A DNA stretch of 64,000 nt from Shewanella pneumatophori (GTDB lineage Bacteria > Pseudomonadota > Gammaproteobacteria > Enterobacterales > Shewanellaceae): the NCBI RefSeq assembly GCF_023283895.1, contig NZ_JAKILB010000009.1, forward strand, positions 94,216-158,215, read 5' to 3'. Numbering within the stretch: the first letter of the stretch is position 1; the number at the start of each line of letters is the position of its first letter. Both the position numbers and the translations under genes were made by a program. The notes beneath the pieces were generated by a model that had not been told where the DNA came from, searched no databases, and saw only the letters and a program-made list of their open reading frames with translations. Positions 47,712 through 57,689 of this stretch are shown one piece after another.

Positions 47712-48749
47712 TTAGTTCGCTTTTTTGGTCACAAACATCGCGTCGCCATAGCTAAAGAAGCGGTATTTTTGAGCGATCGCGTGCTGATAGGCGTTTTTTA
47801 CCTCATCGAAGCCTGCAAATGCACTTAGAAGCATGATTAGCGTTGACTCTGGTAGGTGGAAATTTGTCACCATTGCATCGACAACTTGGAACTGATACCC
47901 AGGATAAATAAAGATATCAGTATCACCGCTAAACGCTTGTAACTCATCGTTAGATGCTTTGGCTGCACTTTCAAGTGAGCGCACTGAAGTTGTCCCAACC
48001 GCAATCACACGATTACCGTTTGCTTTAGTTTCAGCAATTAAATCGACAACTGACTGTGGCACTTCTGCCCACTCTGAATGCATTTTATGATCAAGGATAT
48101 TATCAACGCGAACCGGTTGGAACGTACCCGCACCGACATGCAAGGTCACAAATGCTGTCTTTACACCTTTTTCTTTAAGCTTTGCTAGCATGGCATCATC
48201 AAAGTGAAGGCCTGCTGTTGGCGCTGCAACCGCTCCTGGGTTTTGATTGTAAACCGTTTGGTAACGCTCTTTATCGGCATCTTCATCTGGTCTGTCGATA
48301 TAAGGTGGCAACGGCATATGGCCAACCTCTTCTAGCACTTCAAGAATCGTTTTATCGCCTTGCAGCTCCAGTTCAAACAAGGCGTCATGTCTAGCAAGCA
48401 TTTTCATTTTGTAGTCAGCGTCTAAGCAAATAATGTTATCTACTTTAGGTGACTTAGAACAACGTACATGCGCAAGCACACGCTTATCGTCAAGCATACG
48501 CTCAACTAAGATCTCAAGCTTACCACCAGACTCTTTATGGCCAAACATACGCGCAGGAATAACCCGAGTATTGTTAAACACCATCAAATCGCCAGGATTG
48601 ACTCGTTCTAAAATATCGGTGAACTGCAGATCAGCCAGTGCGCCACTATTACCGTCAAGTGACAGCAATCGAGAGGCAGTTCGCTCAGCAGTAGGATAAC
48701 GGGCAATTAACTCATCAGGGAGTTCAAACGAAAAATCAGCAACGCGCAT
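47712..48749 (-). CDS. queA: S-adenosylmethionine:tRNA ribosyltransferase-isomerase
   Basis: A 345-residue enzyme that adds the cyclopentenyl precursor from AdoMet to preQ1 in tRNA. It is collinear with E. coli Que[65 protein letters not shown] and [11 protein letters not shown]. The ATG at 48749 gives the family start, with GAGA upstream; the TTG at 48761 would add four residues. The next enzyme of the pathway order, tgt, lies immediately downstream. Confidence 0.95.
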   Translation of the reverse strand: MRVADFSFELPDELIARYPTAERTASRLLSLDGNSGALADLQFTDILERVNPGDLMVFNNTRVIPARMFGHKESGGKLEILVERMLDDKRVLAHVRCSKSPKVDNIICLDADYKMKMLARHDALFELELQGDKTILEVLEEVGHMPLPPYIDRPDEDADKERYQTVYNQNPGAVAAPTAGLHFDDAMLAKLKEKGVKTAFVTLHVGAGTFQPVRVDNILDHKMHSEWAEVPQSVVDLIAETKANGNRVIAVGTTSVRSLESAAKASNDELQAFSGDTDIFIYPGYQFQVVDAMVTNFHLPESTLIMLLSAFAGFDEVKNAYQHAIAQKYRFFSYGDAMFVTKKAN

Positions 48750-48872
48750 GTAAAGTCTCAATTGTGTCTAAATCGGCCGCTAGTCTATGACTAGCGTAAT
48801 AGAAGATCAACAATCAAGACTTAAAAAACCGTCAATTAACGATTTAAGCGCACCTGTGCGTACATATAACGA

Positions 48873-49046
48873 TTAGCTTAGTGACTTAAACGAATCCGAT
48901 TTACTTTTTATAGCCGCATTGGCACTTTTATTATCAAAGTCTTCTCTGCGATAGCTATGCTGCTGGTAGGGAATGTCAATATTGACTTTTCTACGGGTGA
49001 CTTGCTGTTTTTTAGCAAGCTTTCGGGTTAACCAGTTCCACATCAT
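48873..49046 (-). CDS. Small basic ORF of 57 residues, function unknown
   Basis: A possible gene between acpH and queA. It begins MMWNWLTRKLAKKQQVTRR and continues as a basic, Ser/Asn-rich protein with no membrane segment or cysteine. GAGG sits 7 bases before the first ATG (49046). The ATG overlaps the stop of another short frame (49043-49177, beginning MLRDAKEILSQF) as ATGA, which hints at coupling. I do not recognise either product. Confidence 0.45.
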   Translation of the reverse strand: MMWNWLTRKLAKKQQVTRRKVNIDIPYQQHSYRREDFDNKSANAAIKSKSDSFKSLS

Positions 49047-49213
49047 CCTTGATCCTCAAACCGTTTAATTGATGGACATTTTATTATCATTTGACGCACA
49101 TTCTTAATATAAGCCCCGTATTTAACTGGGATAAGCCAACTAAATTGAGAAAGAATTTCCTTCGCATCGCGCAGCATGATACCGTGAAGTACGCGTATCA
49201 CCAAGTATAAAAT

Positions 49214-49807
49214 ATGAACTTTCTTGCACACCTGCATTTAGCAGACAATAGCCAGACCTCAATGGCTGCCAATATCGCTGGCGATTTTGCAAAAGGCAGT
49301 ATCGAAGATTTTCCAAAACATCTTCAACAAGGAATATGGCTACATAGACAAATAGACCAACTGACTGACAGCCATGAGATCACCAAAGAATTACTGACAT
49401 TGTTCCCAAAGTCACTGACTCGTGCAGCGCCAATTATTATTGATTTGAGCTTTGACCATATGTTGGCTAAATACTGGGATGAGTATCATCATCAAACACT
49501 GGAAGAATTTGCGGTTAAGGCCTATAACGCTATTGACGATTGTGATGCACTGCCAGAAAAACTAGTGTCTATCGCACCAAAAATCCGTCAGGAAAACTGG
49601 TTGGTAGCCTATCAAACACGAGAAGGCCTAAATCAAACTTTAGCTTCTGTCGCCAAGCGTGTATCAAAACCAGAGATATTTAATGGCGCGCAGGAATGTG
49701 TCAAAAAACTCGATACAGATATTGAAATTGCATTTCGTACTTTCTATCCACAGTTAATGGCCTATAGCCGTTTATGGACCCGCAATACTCCACCAGAGTA
49801 TCTGTAA
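49214..49807 (+). CDS. acpH: Acyl carrier protein phosphodiesterase
   Basis: A 197-residue HD-like enzyme that removes the 4'-phosphopantetheine arm from holo-ACP. It has MNFLAHLHLAD, the GDFAKG motif, GIWLHRQIDQLTDSH and DLSFDHMLAKYW with the metal-binding His and Asp residues. Length and sequence match E. coli AcpH, whose gene is also next to queA. No strong ribosome site is visible before the ATG. Confidence 0.93.
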   Translation: MNFLAHLHLADNSQTSMAANIAGDFAKGSIEDFPKHLQQGIWLHRQIDQLTDSHEITKELLTLFPKSLTRAAPIIIDLSFDHMLAKYWDEYHHQTLEEFAVKAYNAIDDCDALPEKLVSIAPKIRQENWLVAYQTREGLNQTLASVAKRVSKPEIFNGAQECVKKLDTDIEIAFRTFYPQLMAYSRLWTRNTPPEYL

Positions 49808-49912
49808 CTGTTGGATTCTGTTTAATAACACAGCACAAGCTAAGTCACCATTGCATTAAGTACATGTCTAAAAGCTAAGTATTTGCTAAAATCCCGCCTA
49901 ATAGGAGAACAC

Positions 49913-50566
49913 ATGCAAATATTTAGCTATCAGCCCCCGAGTATCCCTTGGTTAGATATCCGTTATATCGACCGAGATATTATCGTTATCAATAAACCCT
50001 CTGGCTTGCTTTCAAATCCAGGGATCGCTGAATACACTCACGATTGCGCCCTCACACGTCTACAAGAACGGTTTAAAGACTGTATTTTGGTGCACCGTTT
50101 AGACTGTGCCACATCGGGGATCATGGTATTTGCCCGTAATAAAAAAGCGGAATCGAGCTTAAAGACTCAATTTCAGAATAGACAGACTCAAAAAACTTAC
50201 ATTGCTGAAGTAGCGGGTAAATTCACTGATGCAAGTGGTGTTATTGAGCTTGCTCTTGCAGCAGATAAAGCCAATCCACCTAAACAGATGGTCAGCGAGA
50301 CTGGTAAAACAGCAATCACTCATTACAAAGTGATCAGCCAAGGCGATAATAAATCTTTAGTTGAGCTAAAGCCTGTAACCGGTAGGACTCACCAGTTACG
50401 CGTGCACATGCAAGCATTAGGACACACTATTTTAGGTGACGATTTCTATGGTGATGAGCCGATAATCAATGCGGCTAAGCGACTACAACTGCATGCCAAA
50501 GAACTAAGTTTTAGTCACCCTTATTCGGGTAAGCCAATGCATTTTAGTAGTGCTCATCCTTTTTAA
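49913..50566 (+). CDS. rluA: Dual-specificity pseudouridine synthase RluA
   Basis: A 217-residue enzyme that makes pseudouridine 746 in 23S rRNA and 32 in some tRNAs. It has DIIVINKPSGLLSNPG, the catalytic Asp64 in HRLDCATSG and the GRTHQLRVHMQALGHTILGD motif. The length is within two residues of E. coli RluA (219) and no S4 domain is present, which separates it from RluC and RluD. TAGGAGAA precedes the ATG at 49913; the frame open to 49883 has no such site. Confidence 0.93.
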   Translation: MQIFSYQPPSIPWLDIRYIDRDIIVINKPSGLLSNPGIAEYTHDCALTRLQERFKDCILVHRLDCATSGIMVFARNKKAESSLKTQFQNRQTQKTYIAEVAGKFTDASGVIELALAADKANPPKQMVSETGKTAITHYKVISQGDNKSLVELKPVTGRTHQLRVHMQALGHTILGDDFYGDEPIINAAKRLQLHAKELSFSHPYSGKPMHFSSAHPF

Positions 50567-50579
50567 GCGGTAGATCAAA

Positions 50580-50599
50580 AAAGGGGCTTATGCCCCTTT
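50580..50599 (+). terminator. Terminator between rluA and the next convergent gene
   Basis: AAAGGGGC and GCCCCTTT with a TTAT loop, 13 bases after rluA. The A-rich left flank can serve the opposite gene too. Confidence 0.8.
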
Positions 50600-50628
50600 A
50601 AAATCAATCCAACCGCTATTGACTGTAT

Positions 50629-51099
50629 TTACGCTGCAGCAACATCGACTTTTGCCGTGTAATAACAATCCGATGAATTACAAAACTTTAGATCATTCGA
50701 CGTGGTAAGCAGAAAATACTCGCCAAAAATATTACCGCCTTTATCTTCAAGCTTAATGCCTTCATCAGTATGCTCGAACGTCATTTCATCTAAGCTATGG
50801 CAGCCATCTAAATACCAAGTCTCTAAAAAATACTTACCTTCTTGCTTGTAAAGAGTAATGTTATCACCCAGTAATGGTCTTTCATCTATCCAACGACCAA
50901 CAACCTCACGATTTGCAATCTCATCTTCTCGCCAGGATAACCGCTTGCGCTTTTCAACAACCGACATTTCCATCTCCTTGAGTTTGGCACCTTTCTCAAT
51001 TTGAATAACTTCATCTGTCTTACTGCGCACAAGAGTCATCAGCTCATTTCTCCATTTAAAAGCATTTGTAGGTTGGCTATCTTGGTAGTCCACATTCAA
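50629..51099 (-). CDS. Hypothetical cytosolic protein
   Basis: A 156-residue protein I do not recognise. There is no signal peptide or membrane span. Residues 30-70 are highly charged (KGAKLKEMEMSVVEKRKRLS) and probably helical. The second half is rich in aromatic and acidic residues (WRED, GRWIDERP, YKQEGKYFLETWYLDGC) and suggests a small beta fold; it ends in a weak Cys pair (KFCNSSDC). It is a single gene. The start at 51099 is the first ATG and no strong ribosome site decides it. Confidence 0.65.
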   Translation of the reverse strand: MNVDYQDSQPTNAFKWRNELMTLVRSKTDEVIQIEKGAKLKEMEMSVVEKRKRLSWREDEIANREVVGRWIDERPLLGDNITLYKQEGKYFLETWYLDGCHSLDEMTFEHTDEGIKLEDKGGNIFGEYFLLTTSNDLKFCNSSDCYYTAKVDVAAA

Positions 51100-51553
51100 T
51101 CATTGTTCGAGTTTACTTTTAAAATCAGCAACACAAATTTGCAAAGGTTAGATAGAGTCACTAAACAATGGTGCTCATTCAAAAGTCGTAAACTCCGCTT
51201 AAATTACCATCAGAGTGTATCGCAACAAAAAATTAAAAATGCGATATAAATCACTTTCTATGCATTACTTTAGTCAATGCGCATTAAAAGACAAGCATTT
51301 AACACTTCATACCAGTTTTTAACCTATTTCAGGTCAAAATCTGATATAACCTTGTGTTCTTGTTCAATAATAATACTAAATCAATCAGTGTAAAAGTTGG
51401 CTGACGCTAAACACTTTTGCTAGACGAGCTCAAAATGAGTAGAAAAGTAGAATAGTGATTTCCTGAATGAGCTGTTCGCTCCAGGACTTTCTAGTCAAAC
51501 AAGTACCAATATAGCCGAAGCACAACATTCTGATTGGCACTACAGGACCTACA
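51100..51553. other. Divergent intergenic region before the GH109-like gene
   Basis: 454 bases. The right end has AGGACC before the GH109 ATG. I see no convincing ORF, operator or terminator in it. Confidence 0.4.
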
Positions 51554-52924
51554 ATGAAGTTTAATCGCCGACACTTTTTAAAAACAGCTGGTGTGACCGC
51601 GGCTGGAATTCTTACTTCACAACTTCCTTTATCTACAGCCAACGCTGTGCAGCAAAAACCAGCTAACCAACACACCGTGATGGGGCTTATTGCTCCTAAA
51701 ATGGATATTGTGCGGGTTGGCTTTATTGGCGTCGGTCAACGGGGCTCTGGCCACGTAAAACATTTTTGTCATTTAGAGGGAGTCGAAATTAAAGCTATTT
51801 GTGACACCGACGCCAAAGTATTAGACAAATCCATTGAGTTTGTTGAATTCCAAGGGCTAGCAAAACCTGCACGATATACTGGTAACGAAGATGCTTATAA
51901 AGATTTATTAAGTCGAAATGACATTGATATTGTCATCATTTCAACTCCTTGGGAATGGCACGCCCCTATGGCTATAGACACCATGGAAAGCGGTAAGCAC
52001 GCTTTCGTTGAAGTACCACTGGCCTTAACCGTTGAAGAGTGCTGGCAAATTGTCGATACCGCAGAACGTACACAAAAGAACTGCATGATGATGGAAAACG
52101 TCAACTACGGCCGCGATGAGTTAATGGTGCTCAATATGGTGCGTCAGGGGTTATTTGGTGAACTACTACATGGCGAAGCAGCTTATATCCATGAGCTACG
52201 CTGGCAGATGAAGGAAATTGATAGTAAAACAGGTTCATGGCGCACACATTGGCATACTAAACGTAACGGTAATCTATACCCTACTCATGGTTTAGGGCCT
52301 GTATCGCAATATATGAATATCAACCGTGGCGATAGATTTGATTATCTGACATCAATGAGTTCCCCAGCGCTAGGACGTGCCTTATATGCTGAGCGAGAGT
52401 TCCCAAAAGACCATGAACGTAACCAGCTCAACTATATCAACGGCGATATGAACACTTCGCTCATTAAAACCGTTAACGGCCGAACGATTATGGTTCAGCA
52501 CGACACAACGACGCCTCGTCCATACAGCCGCCATAATCTCATCCAAGGCACTAATGGTGTGTTTGCTGGCTTCCCAAATAGAATCGCGGTCGAACAAGGT
52601 GGCTCTGGTAACTTCCATCAATGGGATATGGATATGGAAAACTGGTATGCCAAATACGACCATCCGCTATGGCTGCAGATGGGTAAAGAAGCTGAACGTA
52701 ACGGTGGCCATGGCGGCATGGACTTTTTAATGTTGTGGCGCATGGTGTATTGCTTACGTAATGGCGAGCCACTCGATCAGGATGTTTACGACGGTGCAGC
52801 TTGGTCGGTAGTGAATATTCTCAGTGAAGAGTCCGTTAATAATCGTAGTAATTCAGTGGACTTTCCTGACTTTACTCGCGGCGCTTGGAAGACTGGAAAA
52901 CCACTCGGTATTGTTGGCGCATAA
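51554..52924 (+). CDS. Tat-exported Gfo/Idh/MocA protein, GH109-like glycosidase
   Basis: A 456-residue protein. The N-terminus [15 protein letters not shown] is a twin-arginine signal, so the folded enzyme is exported with its cofactor. The NAD-binding Rossmann part has [37 protein letters not shown] and [15 protein letters not shown]. The C-terminal domain shows [18 protein letters not shown] and [11 protein letters not shown]. This pattern belongs to glycoside hydrolase family 109, NAD-dependent alpha-N-acetylgalactosaminidases. Substrate specificity is inferred. No sugar-pathway neighbours are present. Confidence 0.87.
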   Translation: MKFNRRHFLKTAGVTAAGILTSQLPLSTANAVQQKPANQHTVMGLIAPKMDIVRVGFIGVGQRGSGHVKHFCHLEGVEIKAICDTDAKVLDKSIEFVEFQGLAKPARYTGNEDAYKDLLSRNDIDIVIISTPWEWHAPMAIDTMESGKHAFVEVPLALTVEECWQIVDTAERTQKNCMMMENVNYGRDELMVLNMVRQGLFGELLHGEAAYIHELRWQMKEIDSKTGSWRTHWHTKRNGNLYPTHGLGPVSQYMNINRGDRFDYLTSMSSPALGRALYAEREFPKDHERNQLNYINGDMNTSLIKTVNGRTIMVQHDTTTPRPYSRHNLIQGTNGVFAGFPNRIAVEQGGSGNFHQWDMDMENWYAKYDHPLWLQMGKEAERNGGHGGMDFLMLWRMVYCLRNGEPLDQDVYDGAAWSVVNILSEESVNNRSNSVDFPDFTRGAWKTGKPLGIVGA

Positions 52925-52945
52925 CTGTTTAGGGGACCAAACGAA

Positions 52946-52971
52946 AAAGCCCACTCAATGAAGTGGGCTTT
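52946..52971 (+). terminator. Rho-independent terminator of the GH109-like gene
   Basis: AAAGCCCACT and AGTGGGCTTT with a 6-base loop, 21 bases past the stop and before the convergent sstT. Confidence 0.88.
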
Positions 52972-53029
52972 TAATGTTCAGCAATATTTTACCGTGTTTA
53001 ACGATTAATATGTTTCACCGTCTAGCTGA

Positions 53030-54253
53030 TTACGCATTCTCTTTACGTTCAGCAGCTTCACATGCCGCAGCGGTAAAGATAACGTCTGTAGAACTGTTCA
53101 AACCTGTTTCAGCCGAATCTTGGATAACACCAATAATAAAGCCAACTGCAACAACTTGCATCGCTACGTCATTTGAAATACCAAACAAGCTACATGCTAG
53201 TGGGATAAGTAACAGTGAGCCACCAGCAACACCCGATGCTCCACAGGCTGAAATACCCGCAACCACACTCAATAAAATAGCAGTCAAAATGTCGACCTGA
53301 ATGCCCATAGAGTTAGCCGCAGCTAAAGTCAAAATAGTAATGGTAATTGCCGCACCACCCATGTTGATTGTGGCGCCAAGTGGGATAGACACAGAATAAG
53401 TATCTTCATGTAGCTTTAGTTTTTCACACAGCGCCATGTTTACAGGAATATTGGCCGCACTTGAGCGAGTAAAGAAGGCTGTTACACCACTTTCACGAAT
53501 ACAAGTAAACACTAATGGGTATGGGTTACGACGTATTTTAAAGTACACAATCGCAGGGTTGATGATCAAGGCCATAATAGCCATTGCACCAAGCAGCACT
53601 AATAACAAATGCATATAACCCGCGATAGCAGCAAAACCAGTGGTTGCGAATGTTGAAGCCACTAGACCGAAAATACCAATTGGTGCTAAGCGGATAATAA
53701 AACGAACCATTTGCGACACACCATGGCTCACATCAGCAAAAACCTGCTTAGTTGAATCTGTTGCGTGATGCAGAGCAAGACCTAAGCCCACACCCCAAGC
53801 AAGAATACCTATGTAGTTACCTGTCATTAACGCATTAACTGGGTTATCGACTAGTTGGAACAATAATGTATGAACAACCTCGCCAATCCCTTCTGGAGGA
53901 TTAGCCTGCGCCGCATCTAGACTCAACGCAAGTGTAGTTGGAAATGCAAAACTCATCAAAACAGCGGTTACTGCAGCCGAAAACGTACCAAATAAGTATA
54001 AAATTACGATCGGACGCATATTGGTTTTAGCATTTTTCTTTTGATTGGCAATCGATGCCGCAACCAAAATGAAAACTAACACAGGTGCAATTGCTTTTAG
54101 CGCGCCAACAAATAATTGCCCTAAAAACGCAACGTTTTCTGCACCGGTTTTTGATACCGTAGCTAAAGCAACACCTGCGATAATACCAATAAGAATTTGT
54201 AACACTAAACTGCCGTCTGCCAACTTGGCAAACAAAGATGGTTTTTGATTCAT
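53030..54253 (-). CDS. sstT: Na+/serine-threonine symporter SstT
   Basis: A 407-residue DAACS-family transporter. It matches SstT: the N-terminal [31 protein letters not shown], the [17 protein letters not shown] segment (NMGGA in place of NMDGT, typical of SstT) and [19 protein letters not shown]. It imports serine and threonine with Na+. Single gene. Confidence 0.94.
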   Translation of the reverse strand: MNQKPSLFAKLADGSLVLQILIGIIAGVALATVSKTGAENVAFLGQLFVGALKAIAPVLVFILVAASIANQKKNAKTNMRPIVILYLFGTFSAAVTAVLMSFAFPTTLALSLDAAQANPPEGIGEVVHTLLFQLVDNPVNALMTGNYIGILAWGVGLGLALHHATDSTKQVFADVSHGVSQMVRFIIRLAPIGIFGLVASTFATTGFAAIAGYMHLLLVLLGAMAIMALIINPAIVYFKIRRNPYPLVFTCIRESGVTAFFTRSSAANIPVNMALCEKLKLHEDTYSVSIPLGATINMGGAAITITILTLAAANSMGIQVDILTAILLSVVAGISACGASGVAGGSLLLIPLACSLFGISNDVAMQVVAVGFIIGVIQDSAETGLNSSTDVIFTAAACEAAERKENA

Positions 54254-54438
54254 TACTTAACCTGTCATTTTTATAGTATGTAGAAACCCTAATACAAAGG
54301 CCGCTTATGATTTGTGCCTTTTATATAGCGTCAATCTCCCTTCTATACAGTTTGTATCGGATGCAGCAAGTATTGTCTACCTTTGCTAGGCAATTAGCGC
54401 TTTAAATTACTCACGGTTAACATCTTGCTAATAAGGTC

Positions 54439-55365
54439 CTAAAGATTCGAGTTTGCAGAGGCTTTTTCAGCTCCTCGTAGCATGGCTTCTATCAATTCAT
54501 GAGCACAAAATTTAGTTAATGCTTCATTAGCACCGACTTGATGGGCTTGACTGACACTGATCTCACTCGACAGTGAAGTATGTAAGATAATATAGGCTGC
54601 TGCGATGGCAGGATTGTTCTTAACTTCAAATGCCAATTCATAACCATCTAGACCTGGCATTTCGATATCACTGACTAAAATATTAATTGGCTGACGCTCA
54701 CGCTCTGCTTGTTCCATAATTGCCAGCGCCTCTTTACCGTCTGCGGTAACCTGATAAGGAATATTGATGCTATCAAGGGCGTCACTGAGCTGCTTACGCG
54801 CAACTTTAGAGTCATCCACGAGTAAGATATTCATCGGCTTTAAATATTCGCGCTGCACATCAGTTAAAATAGCTCTTGTGGTTTCAGGACTGAGGGGGAA
54901 CACCTTAGACAGCAGTAACTCCACATCAAGTAGCTGTACCAACTTGTCATCAATTTTAGTTACGCCAGTAAGAAAGGCATTTTTGCCCAATGTCGTTGGC
55001 GGCTTTTCAATATCACGCCAGTTACATTCAATAATTTTATCGATAGAACGAACCAAAAAACCAATCACCATCCTTTGGCAATCAGTGATAATGATATAGC
55101 TATCCTTGCGTTCTTCCTCAGTGATCGGACGATAGCCAATCGCTGCAGCCATATCAATAATAGGGATAGTTGCGCCGCGAATGGTCGCAGCGCCTAAAAT
55201 GGTAGGGTGAGAATGAGGGATCGCGCTGAGTGGGCTATAAGGCACTAGCTCACGGATTTTCAGTGTGCCTAGAGCAAACAGCTGAGTATGTGATAGTTTA
55301 AATAGCAACAACCCCTGAGATTGATTCGCTTTACTCTTGGGTTTACTTTTAGTTATTGCGTCCAT
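54439..55365 (-). CDS. cheV: Chemotaxis protein CheV
   Basis: A 308-residue fusion of a CheW domain (about 22-160; LLLFKLSHTQLFALGTLKIREL in part, TIRGATIPIIDMAAAIG) and a receiver domain (about 175-300; NILLVDDSKVARKQL, phospho-acceptor Asp in ILVSDIEMPGLDGYE). CheV links chemoreceptors to CheA and adapts by phosphorylation. The gene is not in a chemotaxis cluster here. Single transcription unit, or co-transcribed behind the ClsC-like gene 66 bases upstream. Confidence 0.94.
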   Translation of the reverse strand: MDAITKSKPKSKANQSQGLLLFKLSHTQLFALGTLKIRELVPYSPLSAIPHSHPTILGAATIRGATIPIIDMAAAIGYRPITEEERKDSYIIITDCQRMVIGFLVRSIDKIIECNWRDIEKPPTTLGKNAFLTGVTKIDDKLVQLLDVELLLSKVFPLSPETTRAILTDVQREYLKPMNILLVDDSKVARKQLSDALDSINIPYQVTADGKEALAIMEQAERERQPINILVSDIEMPGLDGYELAFEVKNNPAIAAAYIILHTSLSSEISVSQAHQVGANEALTKFCAHELIEAMLRGAEKASANSNL

Positions 55366-55431
55366 ACTCGTGCCGCCATAAGAATATTATTTTATATTAG
55401 AAACTCTAACCTAAGCGACTAAACCGCACAA

Positions 55432-56973
55432 TTAAAGCTGAGACTCGATTGGCAATAAAGCGATGCAATCGACAAGAAATTTACGCCATAGCCCGGCATC
55501 TGGTTCAGTATGAATTTTACGTTGATTAAAATCATCAAACCAGACAAGTTCATCATCTTCTACAGCCAAACGATATGCGCTTTTCGCTAGATTATTTGTT
55601 AAGTCATCAACGATTTCTTGAGCCAGCTGCTTATTGTCTACAATTAGCCCCATCTCAGTATTTAGCCAAGCAGAGCGAGGATCAAAATTAAACGAGCCAA
55701 CAAATACCGAACGCCTATCTGTTATAAAGGTTTTAGCATGTAAGCTACTTTTAGAGCTGCCACTCCAACTACTGGTTTTTTTAATATCTGGATTCGCTTT
55801 CACCTCAAAGATCTTCACCCCAGCTTCTAACAGGCGTTGTCTGTATTGCCTGTAACCTGCATGCACAGCAAGGACATCAGTTGCCGCCAAGCTATTGGTT
55901 AATATTGTAATATCTATACCTCTATTAACGGTTTCGATTATGCTGTCAGTACCCGCTTTAGTCGGCACAAAATACGGTGACACCAAAATCACTTCATCTT
56001 GAGCGTTCGCTAAAAACGCACTCAAGTCAGCTAAAATACTGTCTGTTTCAGAGCTGTGATTCTGTTTATCGGGTTGATCAAAAACCAGTGTTGTCGGCCC
56101 CCAATACCAACTTAAGCTATTAGTTTGCATTTGCGGAATTAACTCACTTTGCAATAAGCGCTCAATATAGGGGTTAGCGCTATAGGCTGACTTTTCAGCT
56201 GCAACTCCACTCAGTTCTTCAGCTGCTTGTTTATCACTAACGCTGTGAACGGTAAGTGCATTAATCTCAACGCTGATAGGTGCATTCCAATATAAATCAA
56301 ATTGATCTGATACCTGGCCTACCACTTCACCAATTGCCATTAAATCAAAATCGCCAAACTCAACCTCGGTATTATTAGAAAAGTACTCATTACCAATATT
56401 ACGCCCACCAACTATGGTGATCGCGTTGTCGACGGTTAATGACTTATTGTGCATACGATGATTTAGCCGAGAAAATCCAGCAACAAATGCAAGATTACGA
56501 AAACTACGTTCAAAAGAAGGGTTATATAAACGTACTTGAATATTTTTGTGCTGCGCCAACATGGCAAGTGCTTCATCAGCATCTTTAATCGCCATATCAT
56601 CAAGTAAAATCCTGACCCTTACCCCGCGCTCAGCAGCTTCAATTAAATGCCACATCAGTAAGCGACCACTGTCGTCACCACGATAGATATAATATTGCAT
56701 ATCGATGCTAGCACTCGCGGCGCTCACTAGCGCCAAACGAGCAATTAAGGCATCAACCCCATCGGCAAGAGGTAAAACACCGGTTAAACCTGGTTGAGCC
56801 TTGAGATCATCTTGCAGATAACTCACAAGGGGCCAGTCTTTTTGCGGCATAAGTTGAGTTGAAATGATTTTATCGGGAAAAACAGCAGAAGATTGGCAGC
56901 CGGTTAAAACCCAAACTGCCCAAATAAGGAGTAACTTTAGTGGAGTGAACGTCTGCAATCCTTTTGCATTCAT
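55432..56973 (-). CDS. ClsC-like phospholipase D/cardiolipin synthase lipoprotein
   Basis: A 513-residue protein with two HKD motifs, HNKSLTVDN (about 174) and HAKTFITDRRSVFVGSFNFD (about 415). Lengths and the YYIYRGDDSGRLL segment match the YmdC/ClsC group, which makes cardiolipin from phosphatidylglycerol and phosphatidylethanolamine. Unlike E. coli ClsC it begins with a lipoprotein signal (LLLIWAVWVLTGCQ) with lipobox LTGC. So the active sites should face the periplasm, anchored by lipid. It starts 26 bases after the phosphatase gene, probably one operon. Confidence 0.85.
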   Translation of the reverse strand: MNAKGLQTFTPLKLLLIWAVWVLTGCQSSAVFPDKIISTQLMPQKDWPLVSYLQDDLKAQPGLTGVLPLADGVDALIARLALVSAASASIDMQYYIYRGDDSGRLLMWHLIEAAERGVRVRILLDDMAIKDADEALAMLAQHKNIQVRLYNPSFERSFRNLAFVAGFSRLNHRMHNKSLTVDNAITIVGGRNIGNEYFSNNTEVEFGDFDLMAIGEVVGQVSDQFDLYWNAPISVEINALTVHSVSDKQAAEELSGVAAEKSAYSANPYIERLLQSELIPQMQTNSLSWYWGPTTLVFDQPDKQNHSSETDSILADLSAFLANAQDEVILVSPYFVPTKAGTDSIIETVNRGIDITILTNSLAATDVLAVHAGYRQYRQRLLEAGVKIFEVKANPDIKKTSSWSGSSKSSLHAKTFITDRRSVFVGSFNFDPRSAWLNTEMGLIVDNKQLAQEIVDDLTNNLAKSAYRLAVEDDELVWFDDFNQRKIHTEPDAGLWRKFLVDCIALLPIESQL

Positions 56974-56999
56974 TTTATTATTCTGTTTGCGAACCTTAG

Positions 57000-57470
57000 T
57001 TAATCTTGTAGCGCATAAAGCACATCAAATGCAAATTGATCCCAACCTTCAGAGCTAAATGCAATATCTCGAACAGCCCTAACTTGGCTAACGGCGTGAA
57101 GTGGTGCTGCGCCGTTATCCATCAAATAGTAAGCCATAATAAGACCGGTGCGATCTTTGCCTGAGCGACAGTGGATTAATACGGTTTTGTCTTGTTGCTC
57201 ACATTGCCTAATAAAAGCCAGCGCTTTAGGTACTTGCTCAGTACAAAGTGCTAGATCTTCTTCTTTAGGCGGAATGTTGCTTGAAAACGGCACACATAGG
57301 TAGTCTAAACCTAAGTCTGCAATCTCTTGTGCGTTGCACTCTTCACCATGATTGACCGATAAAATTGCATCAACACCCGATGCTTTTATCTGTGCAAGAT
57401 CCCAAGGGTCTTTGTTCGGCCCACTGCGTCCTGCAATTTGCCCCTCTACTAACCAAAATAGGTGCTGCAT
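57000..57470 (-). CDS. Dual-specificity-type protein phosphatase
   Basis: A 156-residue cysteine phosphatase. The P-loop is HCRSGKDRTG (Cys101, CX5R), with the WPD-loop-like acid in the preceding segment and an early LVEGQIAGRSGPN. It resembles small tyrosine or dual-specificity phosphatases. The ATG at 57470 is preceded by AGGAAAC; the longer frame to 57539 adds an unlikely hydrophobic stretch. Probably co-transcribed with the ClsC-like gene. The substrate could be a protein, nucleotide or lipid phosphate. Confidence 0.82.
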   Translation of the reverse strand: MQHLFWLVEGQIAGRSGPNKDPWDLAQIKASGVDAILSVNHGEECNAQEIADLGLDYLCVPFSSNIPPKEEDLALCTEQVPKALAFIRQCEQQDKTVLIHCRSGKDRTGLIMAYYLMDNGAAPLHAVSQVRAVRDIAFSSEGWDQFAFDVLYALQD

Positions 57471-57647
57471 AGTGTTTCCTAGGTAAAAAATGTATTTTAA
57501 CAGACGGTAAATCGACAAGAGCATACCTAAAGCCGCCATGGTGCGCTATTGCTTTATTACCGAGCACTACAACCTATGATGAAAATTTGACGCTAGGCCG
57601 CAAAATAGCAGCTAAATCCTTATACTGATATCGCTGAATACAAAAAA

Positions 57648-57664
57648 GGACTCAATAAGAGTCC
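57648..57664 (-). terminator. Rho-independent terminator of the DEAD-box helicase gene
   Basis: GGACTC and GAGTCC with a 5-base loop. On the minus strand TTTTTTG follows. It lies 26 bases after the helicase stop. Confidence 0.75.
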
Positions 57665-57689
57665 CTAATTTTTAAGTTGAATAGCTGAT

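Noticed and set aside
49043..49237. 64-codon minus-strand frame overlapping the acpH start
   Set aside because: The full frame overlaps a certain gene on the other strand. Only the shorter part from 49177 is kept, as a remark.
53030..54253. Missing Asp in the NMDGT motif as a sign of a broken transporter
   Set aside because: NMGGA is the normal form in SstT proteins.
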